In this document: piece by piece, positions 46,401-61,300 of the stretch
How positions within the stretch are numbered: the first letter of the stretch is position 1
How the letters are laid out: each line of letters starts with the position of its first letter
NCBI GenBank assembly: GCA_020055645.1
Contig: CM034549.1
Coordinates: forward strand, 24,573,930 to 24,637,929
Direction: 5' to 3'
DNA from: Tomocerus qinae
Lineage: Eukaryota > Arthropoda > Collembola > Entomobryomorpha > Tomoceridae
DNA length: 64,000 bases
Made by a program: the position numbers and the translations under genes
The notes under the pieces: model-generated
What the model saw: only the letters and a program-made list of their open reading frames with translations
Databases searched by the model: none
Told to the model about the DNA's origin: nothing

Positions 46401-49400
46401 CACTGCTATAATACATATACTACTAGTAACTACACTCATTACCAATATATAACAAGAAAAAGCATCACGAACGACATAGAAAGTCACTAAATGTGTAATA
46501 TCCGAATGAAATCAATATAAATTCGGCTATATTTATACCTAAAAGCGATGCCAGACCCACAGCATGCTAACAAACTAACAACCACTTTGCATTCACTACT
46601 CTAGTAGTTATACAATATAATAATGTAATTCAATGTAATCTCTAATCCTACCCTTCTGCTCATTCCCCAACTACCATTCCAATAATAATCCATGTAGATA
46701 TGTTCAAGGATTCTCCAATAATTCTCATTCCTTTCCTTCTGTATGCCGTATGTCCTAACTTCAATTCTATCGGCTAAATTATGATTTAGCCTAACAAATG
46801 AATTAGATTTACTGTGAGTGATATAAACGAAGAGGAGAGAAGAGGCGTAATTGAGGAGAAAGCATAAAAACAGGGTACGTGATTATCAACCTTTGGCTAA
46901 ATTCAATTTTTACTCATTTTACTCACTACCACGGAATTATCTTCCTACCTGATGACAAAGCTAGAAAATACTATCAATTAACTATTTATTATCATTTTAA
47001 ATAACTATGCACTCTGACTCTGACCTACGAAAGTCTTAAATTGTACAACAATTCAAATGAAGTTGAATATTACTCCTTTTAAGTAAACTTATTATCCCAT
47101 CATAACAAGACATTTACTTTCTTGAACCTATAAGAATAATTTGAATTGAATTAAATCATGCATGACATTTTTAAAATTAATCGTTGAAGTGTTAATAAGT
47201 AGCGGCATGGATTAAATAAATAATAGAGTAAATATTTTTGTACAAGTTTGAATTGGTGGGATTAGGAAACCCTGTGGATAGAAAGTCGGTGCTGTGGAAG
47301 GGCCAACTGGGTAACATTGTACTAGTTCCACAATGTGGAGCTTTGTGATGTGAGTTCTAGTAATGTTAAGTACGCACGGGTCACATTCACATATAGGATA
47401 TCTATATTATTACGTCTATATTTATATGGCTCTCCATTATTCAATGGCCTCTGGCAAAGCAGTGTTTCCTCTCCTTTACAAGGCTTGACTACTATTTCAC
47501 TTCACTTTGCTTTATGTCTCTTATACAAGAGTCCAAAACGAAATATATTAGTTGGCAAAGTCTCAATTAATGCAAGTTCTTGTAATTCTAGTAGCTGTTT
47601 AGTTCTAGCGAGTCCCTACAGTTCCATCCTGTATGCCGATCTCTTTCACAATACACCGGGAAATACTATTGACTATTAGAGAGGAGGAGTAGGAGGACAC
47701 GATCTCTGCATGACTGCTGTCACGTAAAGAGTACACGGTAATATATACATAAGCGGAGGAGGTGATCTAATATTGTATAGACTTTTTCTTCCTTTGTCAC
47801 ATCACAACGCCTACTCAACTTCATTTCGAGATTACTTTCTCCGAGACTAGTTTCTCAAATCATGCATGTCGAGGACAAATACCCTAAGAAAAGTTGTCAA
47901 ATGCAAAATTAATTCGTGCTTTCGAAAGTAAATCTAATTAAAACTCTTAGGAATGTTTAAAGTCTAAACGCCTTAACTTCAGATCCACATAATCAGTTTA
48001 GTCGATGTTTACACAAGAAAGAATTTATTAGCTGGTAACCATTGCTTAGATGATATTCCAAGAATGATGAAAGAAGTTGAAAGAGATGAATTGTGTCTGG
48101 CTCATGGAGCCTCTGTCATATCTTGTCGTGTACAATATAATTTACTGTACTGACACACTATAAATATGCATGTGTTCAGTGAATAGAGTATTTTATACGT
48201 ATACTACAAATAACATGACTTAAATCCTTTTTCAAACAAAAGTACGTAGTAGTACACACAGGAATACCTACTTATTTATTTACCCATGCTGAAATAATGT
48301 TTTGTTGTTTCAGTAATTTTTTTTACTACATTTCGTACCAAAATTTGCAAGTGTGTATATATTTTTGCTGAAATAGTGTGAGGATGTCATTTTCCTCTGA
48401 AGTTCTTTTGCTAAAAGTGTTTTTGCAAAGTAAAAACAGTGCGCTTTGGCTGTAGAACCCGGTTGTTGGGGTCAGGATGCACAGCAATGCAATTTATATT
48501 CAGTTCTTTGTGAGACTGGAGTCTTCCAGTTTATTTTGTTGAAGAGAGCTGCAAAACTGGATATGACAATTTCAAAAGGTAATCCTATAACGCAGACCCT
48601 GTTATTCCGTATTTGGTAAATCCAAAGGCTTTGCTTTCATCTGTTCTTGTCGTGCATTGCATTTCGGTGTAACGAGTGTGTCTGTCCTTTTCTGTGATAA
48701 GAAAGTGACATTTATTCCAATCTGGATAACACGAATACGAATACGTTACTATTATGCCTCGTTTCCCGTTCAATTCTTTCAAACTGCCACTCACTCCATT
48801 CAGGATTTTTTTCTCTTTTCTAGATCTGAAATACAAATACATATATTATAATAATATGCATCATAGTATGCATAGTGTGTGTGTACAAAGAAAAAGTCAA
48901 CCCGCGTTTGATTCATCATTTTTGCAGGGGAGCAAGGTTGAATTTGAGGAGAAAACGAAATCCTTGAGCAGAATAAACATGGAATTTTTCATTTATTGCC
49001 AAAAAAGGAGGAAAAACTATTGTATTTACAGAGAACTTGAACTTTCATTCCGAGCAACTGAGAAAAGGAGGCATGGAAAGTAATGAAATCCTCTTTATTT
49101 CCCAGTGCAAACATTTACCAAGCCGTTCTATTTCTGTTTTTCTATGTAATACTCCGACTAGAATAATTTCATCCTAGTAGAATACTAGTAACCAAGTCAA
49201 GGAACAACATTTCTCCCTCTTCTGTCCTGACATGACTTTATTTGTACAAAATGTACTGCATATACCAAATGGATATCTCAATCACGGAATACTTAGCTAA
49301 ACAACGAAAGACTGTTTCCAACAGACTTTATAGATACAGATACTAAATAAATACCAGATATTGTAGCCACCACAAGAACCAATTCCAATTTTGTAAGTCA

Positions 49401-52054
49401 CAAATCTTCTGCAGAGTACGTACTGATACAGACTCTATGATGAACTAGATGATTTGCATACCAACAGCAACTAATAACAATTTGAAGGATGTACCAAAGA
49501 TTTATCTATTTGCCACAATGTCTGCATACTGCAGCTATTAAATTCTTTGTCCTATATAGAATGCACGTAATATTCTATTGTAGTCTCCTATCAGTGTGAG
49601 ATAGTATTTACAAAGACTTAAATGGAAATCACTCAGATTAAATCCTTGTGTGTCAGATCAGACATGGCAAAGGTAAACTCTACAAAGCAATACTCAAGGA
49701 TTAAAACTTTCACTCACTCACTTTCTCTCCGTAACTCTATTATTACAGTTTCCCCCTCCAACCTAAAGACACAATCTCCAACTTCATATTCTTAGGAAAG
49801 GAAATCGATTAAATTGGTCGGAGCAATCAGTGAATTTCTATCAGGCGGATCCAGGAATGAGCCCTAGATCTACCAAGGTGTATTATCCAGAAAGCAATTA
49901 TGAGAATGTTGACACAAAGAGATGGGTTGACAGCACCATGTTAGCAATTGAAACAGAACAAATACATTCACAGCACTTAGCTACGGGCTAAGTGTATACA
50001 TTGCCAACAGCAGTTGCCATCGTACGTTCTATTGCTTTGTTTTCACTCAGTGACTTGAATGAGAGAGTGAGTGAGTGAAATGTAACACAAAGCCTCTTGT
50101 ACCAATTGCCTTCACTCACTTTCACTCAACTATGAAAATACATTGGCTTTCGAGAGGCTACTTCAGGAAATGAATACCACACAAGAGCAAGACAGGTAAT
50201 TACTCCTAGAAATGTTACTTGCAAAGAAAACCCGTCATTCTGCTATGACCACGCTAAAAAATTACCTACCTTGTTATCTTGTTACACTTTCGGGCATTTT
50301 GCCTTAATCTCGACTTAGTTGGAAAACCTTGAACTTTCTGACATTAATAATACAAGAAAACTATTAAGCTTGTTTTCCCTAGAAATTGAATTTACTAAAT
50401 ACAATCCTCGTCTTAAAATTCTGTGAAATCCTAAATCCTTCAGGAAAGTCTCTACTACAATTTAGCACGCGAGCGAGGGAAACTCAATTAAATCGATCCT
50501 GGTGTTATACTACTTAATTATTAATTTAGGCATAGGTTTCTAAAGCTCGTGTTACCATTTTCCAGTGTTAACATTTTAAGCGTGAAAAGGGGCTAGTGAA
50601 CAAGTTCTTGTAAATAAATTGGATTCGTAAATGAGTTTTCAATGTAACTGACATTATAGAGTCACAGAGTCACACCAAACGAAAAAAATTGTATATATAA
50701 GAGCCCTTGGTTGGAAGTGGGTGAAAGTTATTTAATACGTAACTAAACCACTCACTTAACATGTCTATGTCAGAATGGCTAGTATAGCGTAGTAACAATA
50801 TGAAAAGTATAACCCACTTAGCAGCAATGTACTTATGTAGGAGTTGAAGTAGAAGAAAGTCTTTTTCTCCTCTGTATTTCATAAGCTCTTTGGTACATAG
50901 TTACATAAGTAAGTAGTAAGGAAGTATGTGCATTACTGTAAGTTATGTAGTCTGTACGACTTGGTATGCTCCTTCTAGGAGAAATCAGAGCTTTTCGAGT
51001 GGATGAACAGAACCATGAGCAAATTTTCCAAATTCGCAACTACAATGTGCATGTAAAGACTGATATGGGCCTCTTGAGATTTCCCCAATCTCTTGAGTCC
51101 ACACAACATACTATATACTTACAGACAACACATCTGAACCATATCGCCATATATACCTCTGTCTTACCGACTTACTCTATATAAACTTTAATTCCGAAAC
51201 ACAGAAAGGAACTTTTGCAAAGTAGACATAGAATGTCTTAAGGACGTCTGCTCTTATCAAATGGGGTGAGATTCCTGAATGCAAAAGAAATATGCTGGTG
51301 ATCTCTGTGCTGGCAACTTTTAGACTTCTTGCTCTTCGTTAAGCCCACATACCACTCATCACTCACGTCCTACACCATTAATTGAACATTCTGAAATCCC
51401 TTCCTCCAATATTTGCCATACTCACATCAAATTTTTTATAATAGTTCTTTTGTTGTCCCAATTTCTTTGAAATTTGCGTGAACTACATCAGATTTCTACG
51501 TAAAATGTTCAAAGAGTATATTATTCAGACGAGATAGGTCCAAGGTCCTAAAACTCGGGACAAAAACATTCTTTTAACGAGAAACGTGAGAAAAAATTTT
51601 TCCTATTACTTATGCAGTTTTATATTAGCGAGTGTGGAATTACATCCTTATAGCTATACAGTTATTGTTATCGCCTAAGTAAATTAAAGAGTAGCTTCGG
51701 CTCGCTTCCAAGAATCACTCCTATTACTTTGTAAGCAGCAACAGTAAAGGAATGAAGACGCGGTTCGCAGACCATGGACGTAGCACTAAAATGACCAAAG
51801 AACTTTTCCTTTAACCAAATAACTGTGTGTCCGAAACGAGTCGGGGTCACATTCAACAATTGATCTTTCCGATCGCATACCTACGAATGTAACCTCTCGC
51901 GGACAATGCAAGGACGCAATAAGTATATATGTGTCCAATCCCTGACATATTAGGCAGGCGTTTGCTTGTGGTTGCCCATGTAATGTGAAAAGGCTCTACT
52001 ATAGAGACTCTTCCTCTTTGTCCCATTCTATTGTACCTAACCAAAAAAGCTTAT
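37467..52054. other. Long non-coding stretch
   Basis: About 14.6 kb hold no supported gene. An (AAT)n run lies near 38767. The ACTTTCTC/GAGAAAGT octamer occurs at 38290, 38509, 39048, 39062, 40302, 40326, 43522, 44890, 47834 and 49720. TCACTC/GAGTGA-rich patches occur at 40340-40365 and 49710-50125. Confidence 0.5.
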
Positions 52055-52313
52055 TTCGAGGAAAATCGGATTTTCATCGGTAATCTTACTAGGGAATTAC
52101 TGAAAAGAGGTTAAGAGCAAATACAAAGCTGGGTGGCGAGGGCGAGATCCTATAGACAACTGCCAGCTCGATATGCACACGCAGTCAGGCTACTTTGATT
52201 GTATAACCACGTACTATATAGGTTCTAGGAACCTATTTGTTTCAAAGGAGCCGATTTTATTTCCGTTTTAGAAAAATGGGAGAGTTTTCCTCGAAACGAG
52301 CCTCGCCCTCGCC
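52055..52313. repeat. Two interleaved exact inverted repeats
   Basis: TTCGAGGAAAA (52055-52065) pairs with TTTTCCTCGAA (52285-52295). GGCGAGGGCGAG (52135-52146) pairs with CTCGCCCTCGCC (52302-52313). The order A-B-A'-B' means the two stems cross instead of nesting. The second pair is very GC-rich for this window. This may be a decayed transposon, but no boundaries are clear. Confidence 0.5.
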
Positions 52314-55300
52314 TACGCATTCTAAAAAAGATGCTCCATACTGTGAAAGTTTTTCATCTTAAGTCATTCCCAATACGGAGAGTCGGGAAAACTTCCAATT
52401 CATTACTTCTCTCTAACAAGAAAAAAATCTCTTGATGTATGTTTACAATGTGGAATGGAAAATCATTTTCCAAGGATTATGATACATCCACTCACGCTAG
52501 TGATTTAATAATACAGTGACTAGAAGTTTGTACGTAGGAAGAGATTACCATTTTCCAATTTGCTTAGGTAGTTATTGTTTATGAATTGTTTTTCGTGTGT
52601 ATAAATAGTGTTGAAAGATAGGTAATGAAAAAAAGTTATCTTGCGTTGAATCTGTGAAATATGACGGTTGTTAGTTTGGTAGGTAGGCACTGTTAACAGT
52701 TTGCACCATTGAGATGTGAGTTGTGAGGGTATACTAGTGTAGGACTATCTCGAATGTTATGTAAGAGTAGGGTAATCAATAAGAGTAGGGATAGAAAGCA
52801 AGGCCAGGGCAAAGGAAAGCTACCCAGGCAGGCTGGAGAAAGAGAGTTGGAAAGTGAAGTTAGTGGAAGTCAACTGGAGGGATAACAACGCAAAAAGGAT
52901 TTTATTTTCTGGACATACAATTAGTTTGACACTGCATGTGGCTGCCAGGATACATCGGACGGGACAGGGCAGAATCGGACACGACGGACTAATGGAGCCG
53001 TTGCTCTTGAACAAGGACAAAGGTAGTTATTTACCTCAGCAGGAAGTAAAGGGGCTAATGGAAATTTTCTCTGTACTTAATGTATAAATGTTGAGCTTGG
53101 CTGGGTCCTGACTCCTCTCCACGGCGGGTCCACTCTATCTACTCCTCCTCATCACTTCAACAGTCCTAATGATCCGTTGACTTTTTTCCACGAGGTAAGT
53201 AAGCAAAACATCCAGGACTGACATAGGAAACTCATTGTTATTTCACCAGCTAAGTACTTTACATTGTACTTGTGTAATGGTAGCCATTGTCCCTAGATTG
53301 ATTTGATCTGCCCTGTTCGAGAGTCATTACGTGGGAGGCTAAGTGAAAGCATCTGCTTGATAAAACTCACCTAACGACGACGACAAGAAATGAGTCACTT
53401 TTTTGACTAGAAATACTTACATAAGATTTTCATATGTACTAGTGGGTGGGAATTAAAAGATAAGCGCTACATTACGACGGTTATTGTTGGAAAGTATTGA
53501 GAATGCGCACCTTTTTGGTGTAGTAGTTGTGTGGAAGAAGAGACATTGGTACATGTGTAGAGATAAGTAGAGATATAAGAGAAATATGGATGAAGATGAG
53601 AAAGTTAGATTTGGGTCTACGTGCTCTGTTGTAATACGTCGGGATTGAATGGTGAGCTGAGTTGTTGAGAGCGTAGTTGTGTCTGACACAGTGTGACTAC
53701 AATGAAGAGTGCTACATCTTGGAGAAAATATTATCATGTGTAAAAGCTTTGTAGGATATTATGCGGTTAGTAGATATGCAGAGAGGTATACAACAAGAGT
53801 ATGCATGCGTCTATTCTATTAAGTCAATCTATACTATATACTAGGAGTACTGTACAATATAGGTTAGTAGGGTAAGAGACGTATGTAGTAGGAGTCTGCC
53901 TGCCCGGAATCCGTTGCAGTTCCAGATCTTTGATATACACGAGAAGTATGTAAGTACTAGTGCACATATAGGGAATGTATCCATACTCGTTACTAGCAGG
54001 ACTGACTATTGAATATAGTGGGTGAGGTTGTAATAGTAGTAGGATGAGATTGAAGGGAAATTTGGCGGTGTTCTTGCAATGCAATGCAATGGGGATGTGA
54101 TGTATATACAAAGTATAGAAGGAAGGATTCGGCGGTTGGCCCACCCGTAGCCCAGACGTAGCTCTCCCTGTGCCTCTGCCTAACTCTCTTCTGCTCAACT
54201 CGACTGAAGAACTGCTGTGTCTGTGTACTTCGGAGGCAAAGGAAAGGAAAGCACTCGGCCCAAATTCCCCGAAAACCTTTCAAACTGTTACTTCATACTT
54301 TAGTCAAGTTGGATCCCTCCTTGCGTTAGTTGCTTTCGTGTCTTCTTGTCTGGATCTGGTACTTGTACTTACAATAGCATCTCACACTCTGAACATTACT
54401 AGAAGAGAAAGCAGGGGAAAGCCGAGATACAGATGAAAAGACAGTTCCGCTGAGAGATAGATAGGGAGAGACAGATGGAAGGATCCCGTTCCAGCTCAAG
54501 TTACCTTGCATTACACTGACAACAGATACAGACATACAATACTGTGTCCGGACCCTACCTACCTACTATATAAGCTGTAGCAAACGAGAGAGAGGAAACG
54601 CTAACTGATCTAGTAGTGCCGGTTCGGTTTGTTTGGAGAGAAAGCTCAACATCATTCACCCGTTTACTTTCTCCCGGCTGCGTAGCAAGGAGCGGGCCAA
54701 GTCAACGCTCAACGTCAACTCAATGCTATTCATACTGTCACGGCGAAAGCACACATAAAGAAAATATTCCATTCCATTGACCAGCTCATTTGAAATGTTC
54801 GACCAAAGTCCCAGCAAATCAAAACACACAATAAGTTCGTTTATACATTGATTGTGTCCAGAAAGGATCCCATAAAATAAACTTTCCCTACTCTACTTGT
54901 TTACTGCCAGGATCAAAGTGAAAATATACTAATTCACAAAAACCCTGCACGATGTAATTCTAGTCTGACTTTTTCTGCTCCTCTTCTTCTTCTTCTCTAT
55001 CTGTCTATTGCCCTTCTAGAGAATTCTTTTCCAACATTCTGTGTTTTTATTTGACATTATTATACGTACATAACTGTATGTTCTCTTCTAGAATATATAT
55101 ACTTGTATGTCAGGCGTAGCAATAGGAACATCTTGGTAAGACAAGTGCAAATATAGAGTGTTTATACTCCGAATAGTAGCTAAATTACATATAGGAACAG
55201 AAAGATTTTTCAGACAACTGGGAATAGTTACTAGATAAAAGAAAATCAAAATTACTACATGAACTAAGTAATGGCGAGGCAAGTCACGAACGAAATAAGA

Positions 55301-58300
55301 AAACGTACACTACGTACACACATACACAAAGAATAATTAGAGTATTAGTGAGTTGAGAGAAATGCAGTAGCATTTCTCTCTACTCTACTCTACTACTACA
55401 TATTACATAAAGAGTTTCCCTAAATGAAGTCCATACACAAGACAAGTCTCAATTAAATAATAGGAAAAAACATAACATTACAAGTTTCGTAATAATAGGG
55501 ACAGACTTGCCACAAAACAGCCATAGTGCAGAACAGAGCTCATAAACACGGAGATTTTCTCCGCTTATTACATTGCACTTGATATGGTATAATATGTAGG
55601 ATGTAGTTAGCCAACATGCCCGTTTATTTATTCGGTCGAGGGACGGGAGATGTAAGAAAATGAGAGCATGAGTGAAAGACAGACTATAATTACTGGTGTA
55701 CATTAGATTGTAGTATATGCGTGCAGAGTCGGGAAGAGGACAAGTGCCACGCTATCTCCCCACATTCTTCAACTCGTGTGTACACAAAAGTCCGTCACTA
55801 ATAAGCAGAGAGCGAGGTGAATTCTTTTTTCTTTGTGGTGAGGAGAGACTGTGAGAGGAAAGTCGTTCACAACCCATGTTGATTAACCTAATCGTAAACT
55901 AAACGAGCGGACGCTGAGCAAATGGCAGCTCCCTCCTATTCTCCCAATCTTCCGACTCTTTCACATAAAACACATTTACACGTTATGAGCCCCCATCTTC
56001 TCTGTACTAACTCTCCCAACAACTCCGAAGGGTGAACACACTTAAACTCAAACTGCAATCCAGACAGTGTGCAACCTCCTGCATGTCGACTCACTAGGTA
56101 GACACATGTACGTACACGTACTAATACATGTGAGCACAGATTCCTGAGACTTCTACACACACACCGCAATACCCAGATACCCCACATTCTTTACTTTATC
56201 TCACTTTTCTAAAAATCCATGTGCGCTCTACAAAATACCGGCTGAAATTCCCTTCATATTTCAACTTTTCCAGTGACAGTGTTTTAAAATACTCTTTTAT
56301 ACTCTTTTAATATAAGTGCGGTTTCAGTGGTTAGTTATATACATCCTCCACATACCCACATTTAAATCCTCCGAAATTAGTATGCATTAGCAGGAAGCAC
56401 AAGGTAAGATATTTCTTCAATTCATCCCTTAACATTTTTGGGGACATTTTCAACGACTTTTCTATGAAACTAGCAATTTTTCCCTACTTTTACTAATTGT
56501 CAAAATATATATTTAAATACCAGTTTGATTAATGTAATTCAAAACAATCATTTCTGTGGATATATCAAATAGATCGTTGTGCTCCAATCCTAATGCAATA
56601 AAACTTCTTAATGGGAAGAATTAGTTTTTGCACTAGTAAGCAAATTCGGTTAAAATTTTATAAATATCATAGACAAGACAACTTTTGTTTATGTCACGGG
56701 ATTGTCGTCCCTCCGATCGGTCGGCAAAAAATATCAATCGATAATACATAGGGCGTATATGTATATGTCAGTTTATTTAGAAGAGTATAGTTAAGACGGA
56801 GTATAGTATGCATATGTGTAGGTAGACGGCAAGAAAATATATTACTGAAAATTGCAATGTCAAAGAAAAACTTTGAAACTTTAGCAGAGCTTAGTTTAGA
56901 CTAGTTTGTAGTTTCGAGATAGTTGAGTTGAGACAGCTCAAGCAGAATGATTCAAAAGTTAATAGTTACTTTGAAGATTCCTTTTCAGGCCTACTGATGA
57001 ATGTACATTCTCAATACTTAGTAACGTCGTAATTGAAACACTTTTTTAGTAACTGTTTTAGTTCTTTTTCTAAGTTCAATAACAAACTTCAGAATCTTCT
57101 GAACAAATAATAATTTGGAGCATTTAATTTTCTGTAATGTTTCGAGTCAGATGTAATTAACTTGAATGAAGCGACGTGAGTTTTCATTTAGAATTATTTA
57201 GAGGGAAATGCATGTGGAGAATGAGTGAGAGTCAAAGGAAAAGGATGTACAAACTGCGTGACCTTAAGCAATCAAGCGTGTTGTAGTTGTAAAGAGGAGC
57301 ATGGGAGGATAGTTCTTCCTTTTGGTTTCGTTTGGCTGAAAAATATACACGAAGCGTTATCCGGATTGGGTTTACGTGTCACCTGTCTTTGTGATTTAGA
57401 AAACATCTGGAAATTCTCATATATATTTACTAGCGTTGAATGTAGTCGTGGTAAGTAGTCTCCGCACCGCCAAGAGTGTTGATGAGAATTTATTAGACAT
57501 TATATTATTTTAAGTTATTTCCAACGCTGTAAATCATTGGAAAATTCCTCATTTTCTTTCCAACTTGGACATTTCCTTCATACACAGTAATTTATCGTCT
57601 TCCGCCAGCATGCTTGGCCCGACACCTACGAAATATTGAATATCAATTGCATTTGTCGTTCTGTATACAACATTTTCACTCGTTACCCTCGTTAAAATCC
57701 AAGATTCACTTAGTAAAATTATATAAATACCTAAATTGCATCTCGGAGTGGAGGAACAATCCAATCAAAAGATAACATCATCTGATCTTTTCTAAACAGG
57801 GATTGTAGTAGTAGTAAATAAATTACAACTGAATGTCAACAATCCTCACGCCATTAACTACATAATTCATTAGAGTTATATGGTACATATAATTACGGTT
57901 ATATTAGCATTAGAGTAGAAAAAAGTACTTGAAACTGAAGATGGGATTCAATTGTTGCGGGGACAGGATGGAATGAAAGGAGAGAATCGACGAAGACATT
58001 ACACAATCGAGTGGGCAAACTATTAGAAATAGCGGAGGACGGTATGATTCCATTTTTATAGGAATTTTCCCTTTCATGTGCTTTGTCGTCCCGTTTGTGT
58101 ATGATTGTGAAGTGATGTAAGCCCCTGAAGAAGGGAAAGAGAGAAAAGCACTGCATCAACTTTTTTTCAACATTTTTGGCAATCGATAGATTGGGCGTCT
58201 TTTCTCCTGGTTTGCTCTAGTTCGGTTGAGTTCAGCTCGGTTGGTCTGCCCGCCTTGGCATTTCTGTCTCCAAACACTTTTCCCAAAACGATACGTAAGG

Positions 58301-61300
58301 ATAGCATACGATAGATCAGATCAGCCCTTTTGAGTGCCGTAAGAAAAGAAAGAAAGAGCATGGAGGAGGAAGCTTGACTTTTTACGAACGTGGCTTATGC
58401 AAGGCAGCATTCGAAAGCCAAGGGCCCGACTCGTGGTAGTACTTTAGATATTCTCTGTGAAACAAATACAAGTAAACTGGAAAAGACCTTTGGTAATAGC
58501 ATCTGTACAGCCGTCCTTCTGCCATTCCCACTAAAGATGTACAGATGCGAGTCAATATAGTCCATTTATACATACGTACTTAAATGCCTATGTGTGGGAA
58601 TAGGGGAATGTATCTACTACTACTTCGACTTTCTCCAACAACGTCCAATTTTCTCCTTTCCCTACTTTCCCCACTTTTACTTTCAACTTTCTCCGTCTGA
58701 TCCCATCTCATCTTGTACATTACCATTTATTGCTCATTTTGTCAGTGTCAGCAACTCTTGAAGAGTATTCTTTTCTAATCCCCTATCATTCTTCCCAACT
58801 CCTACCTAAATAACATACTGCATTCACGACAGACTCACTTCTGATAAAAGCCACTACTACCTCTATTACTGATACACAGACAAACAAACAAACACTGTTA
58901 GATTGTATTTATTGTCTTTCTTACAATACATCCATATCCCTAGACATTTCAATAGAATCCTCTACAATCGCCGTACTCAAGGGCCAAAAACAAGCAATCA
59001 AAGCTCCAGATCGACGATTCATTATTCCTCCTAAGCCTCCCGGGTCCTTCCTTTTTATCGGGAACAAAGCCTTCCCAGCATTGCTCTTGCACTTACTGAT
59101 TCCTGATTTGATTTCCTTTCCGGAATCAGCTGTTCCTATACATACACGTACTACCCGTGCCCGACATTTCCCACACTCTTACACAATATGTCGACTTACA
59201 CAAAATTCCTACACCACATTCCCGCAATTTTCTACCAGCATTACATCTTTCACCCCATACTCACATTTTAATTCCTTATGATCCATCCTCCTGCCTCTAA
59301 CCCTTCAACATCTACAACAATAACCATTTACTATTCCACTGCACGTAATAACCAATTTCTCTTGTGATTCAAATGGAGAAAAATTCCTAATCTCATCTTC
59401 GATTGTCATTCCTCGTTTATCATCGCAAGGTACCCTCATATAGTATTTTGGAATACCAGACATTCAATATACTTACTACTGTCACTAACAGTACAGTACT
59501 CTATTTATCTCTATTTAACTCATGATGTCTGATAATATTAAGTGATCTGTTTACATTACTTATGTCAAATGCACAAACTATTTTCATTTAAATCAAGTAT
59601 TTAGCTGAATTGGAGCATTTAAAATGATTCAATGCTTTTAGGTGTAATCAATTATTATAGGTGAGCGAGCGTATCAACATAAGTTTGGCGTTGGGTACTT
59701 TTCGTTTCTATTTGCCCATTTCATTTCCTCTACGAGTATAAACTCGTGAAACTAATGAACTAATTGGAAGAAAGTAGATCAAGGTCTAATCTACCTAGCA
59801 AAGCTAAAAACAAACATCAACCATGTACATAGGTCTTCTCTCTCACTTAGTGTTTACTATTGGATGTCATGATATCCATAGGTGATAGGAAAAATTGCAA
59901 AGTATGTATTAGAACTTTGAGATTCATCAATGTCTCTCTTCCGAGGAGGATCAAGGGAAAAACAATCTGATATTCTGAAAAGATCAACGAAGAGATTCTT
60001 AGACACATCAATCAGGATATACGGATTTTCTTTCTAAGTCAATAGTTTCATCCTTAAACTACTTTCATACAATACCGAAAGCTCTTTCGATCTTTTATCG
60101 TAATTTCGAAAGGTGCTAGGGGCGGTTTACATCTTTGAAAGGAAGTAAATACCACTTATAAATATTATGTGCCAATCCGATTCACATCATTTGGGAACTA
60201 AAACTTCATGAAAATTTCAAATAGTTGACCCACTGCAAACTTAGTTGGGATCTGTAACATAAATATCATAGAAAGAGAAGATCTAGAAGGATTTTGCAAA
60301 TCTCTGTAGTTATAAGTTACAGTTGCATTCGCATTCTCGTATATACGTATACCAATGTCATAAGGCACAAAACATTCCCAACACTTACTTAATGACACCA
60401 ACTTCAGATCTGCTTACCGCAATGTTAACCGTTATAATTTCCCATATAAGGGGATGATGAATATTGAATCAGTTTAGTAGATAAAACCGGATTAGTGGTA
60501 AATTAGTAATACATCAAAAGAATCTGTCCCAGACGGAGTTTATTTTATCTGGGTAAAAAGCTTTTTGACCAGCCGGCTACCAATTTAGCCGGTTAAAATG
60601 GTCGGTCCCAATTAACACTGGTCCCAAATGATTAACTGTGGATTTAGTTAATTATGATGTAAATAGTGTAGTGGGTAATTGATTGCGGTTGGTACTTTCT
60701 ACATCGATCTGTATTTGTCGGAGCTTGTTCATAGTGGATGTTGGGTGCTGTGTGAATTGTGAATGTGGGATAAAGTGTCCTTGATGAGGTAGTCAGGGGT
60801 TCGACTTCAACTAAGAGCTGACGAGTACCTTCTTTGAAGAAAGTGAATTAGAAGTAGAAGAAGGAATAGAGTAGGGTAGCAATTTGGCTATAACAAAATT
60901 CCCAACTCGTTGTTAAATAGATTGCAATTGGAGGGTATTTTTTGTTGTCAACGTACGCACAACAGGAGTACGTTATGGGAAAAATAAGGGGTACTTAGTC
61001 GTTGGATACCTTTTAACCAAAATGAGGGACCCATCGATTTAAATAATGTAGTAGCACTTAAGAAGGCATGCTCGACTATGTATAATGTAGCATGTAGAAG
61101 AGTATAGTATAAAGTGAGTTCTAATGCAAAAGCGAAGAAAATGTGTATTGTGAAAGAATAAGAGTAGCAGTAACTGGTAACATTTGAAAAGCACGCGAAT
61201 TGAATGGAATTCAGTTCTCAGGCTGAAAAAGTCAGAAAGAAATTTTAAGTTCACATTGAGAGAGTATATTTCTTTTGTATAGGTCACGTATATAAATGTA

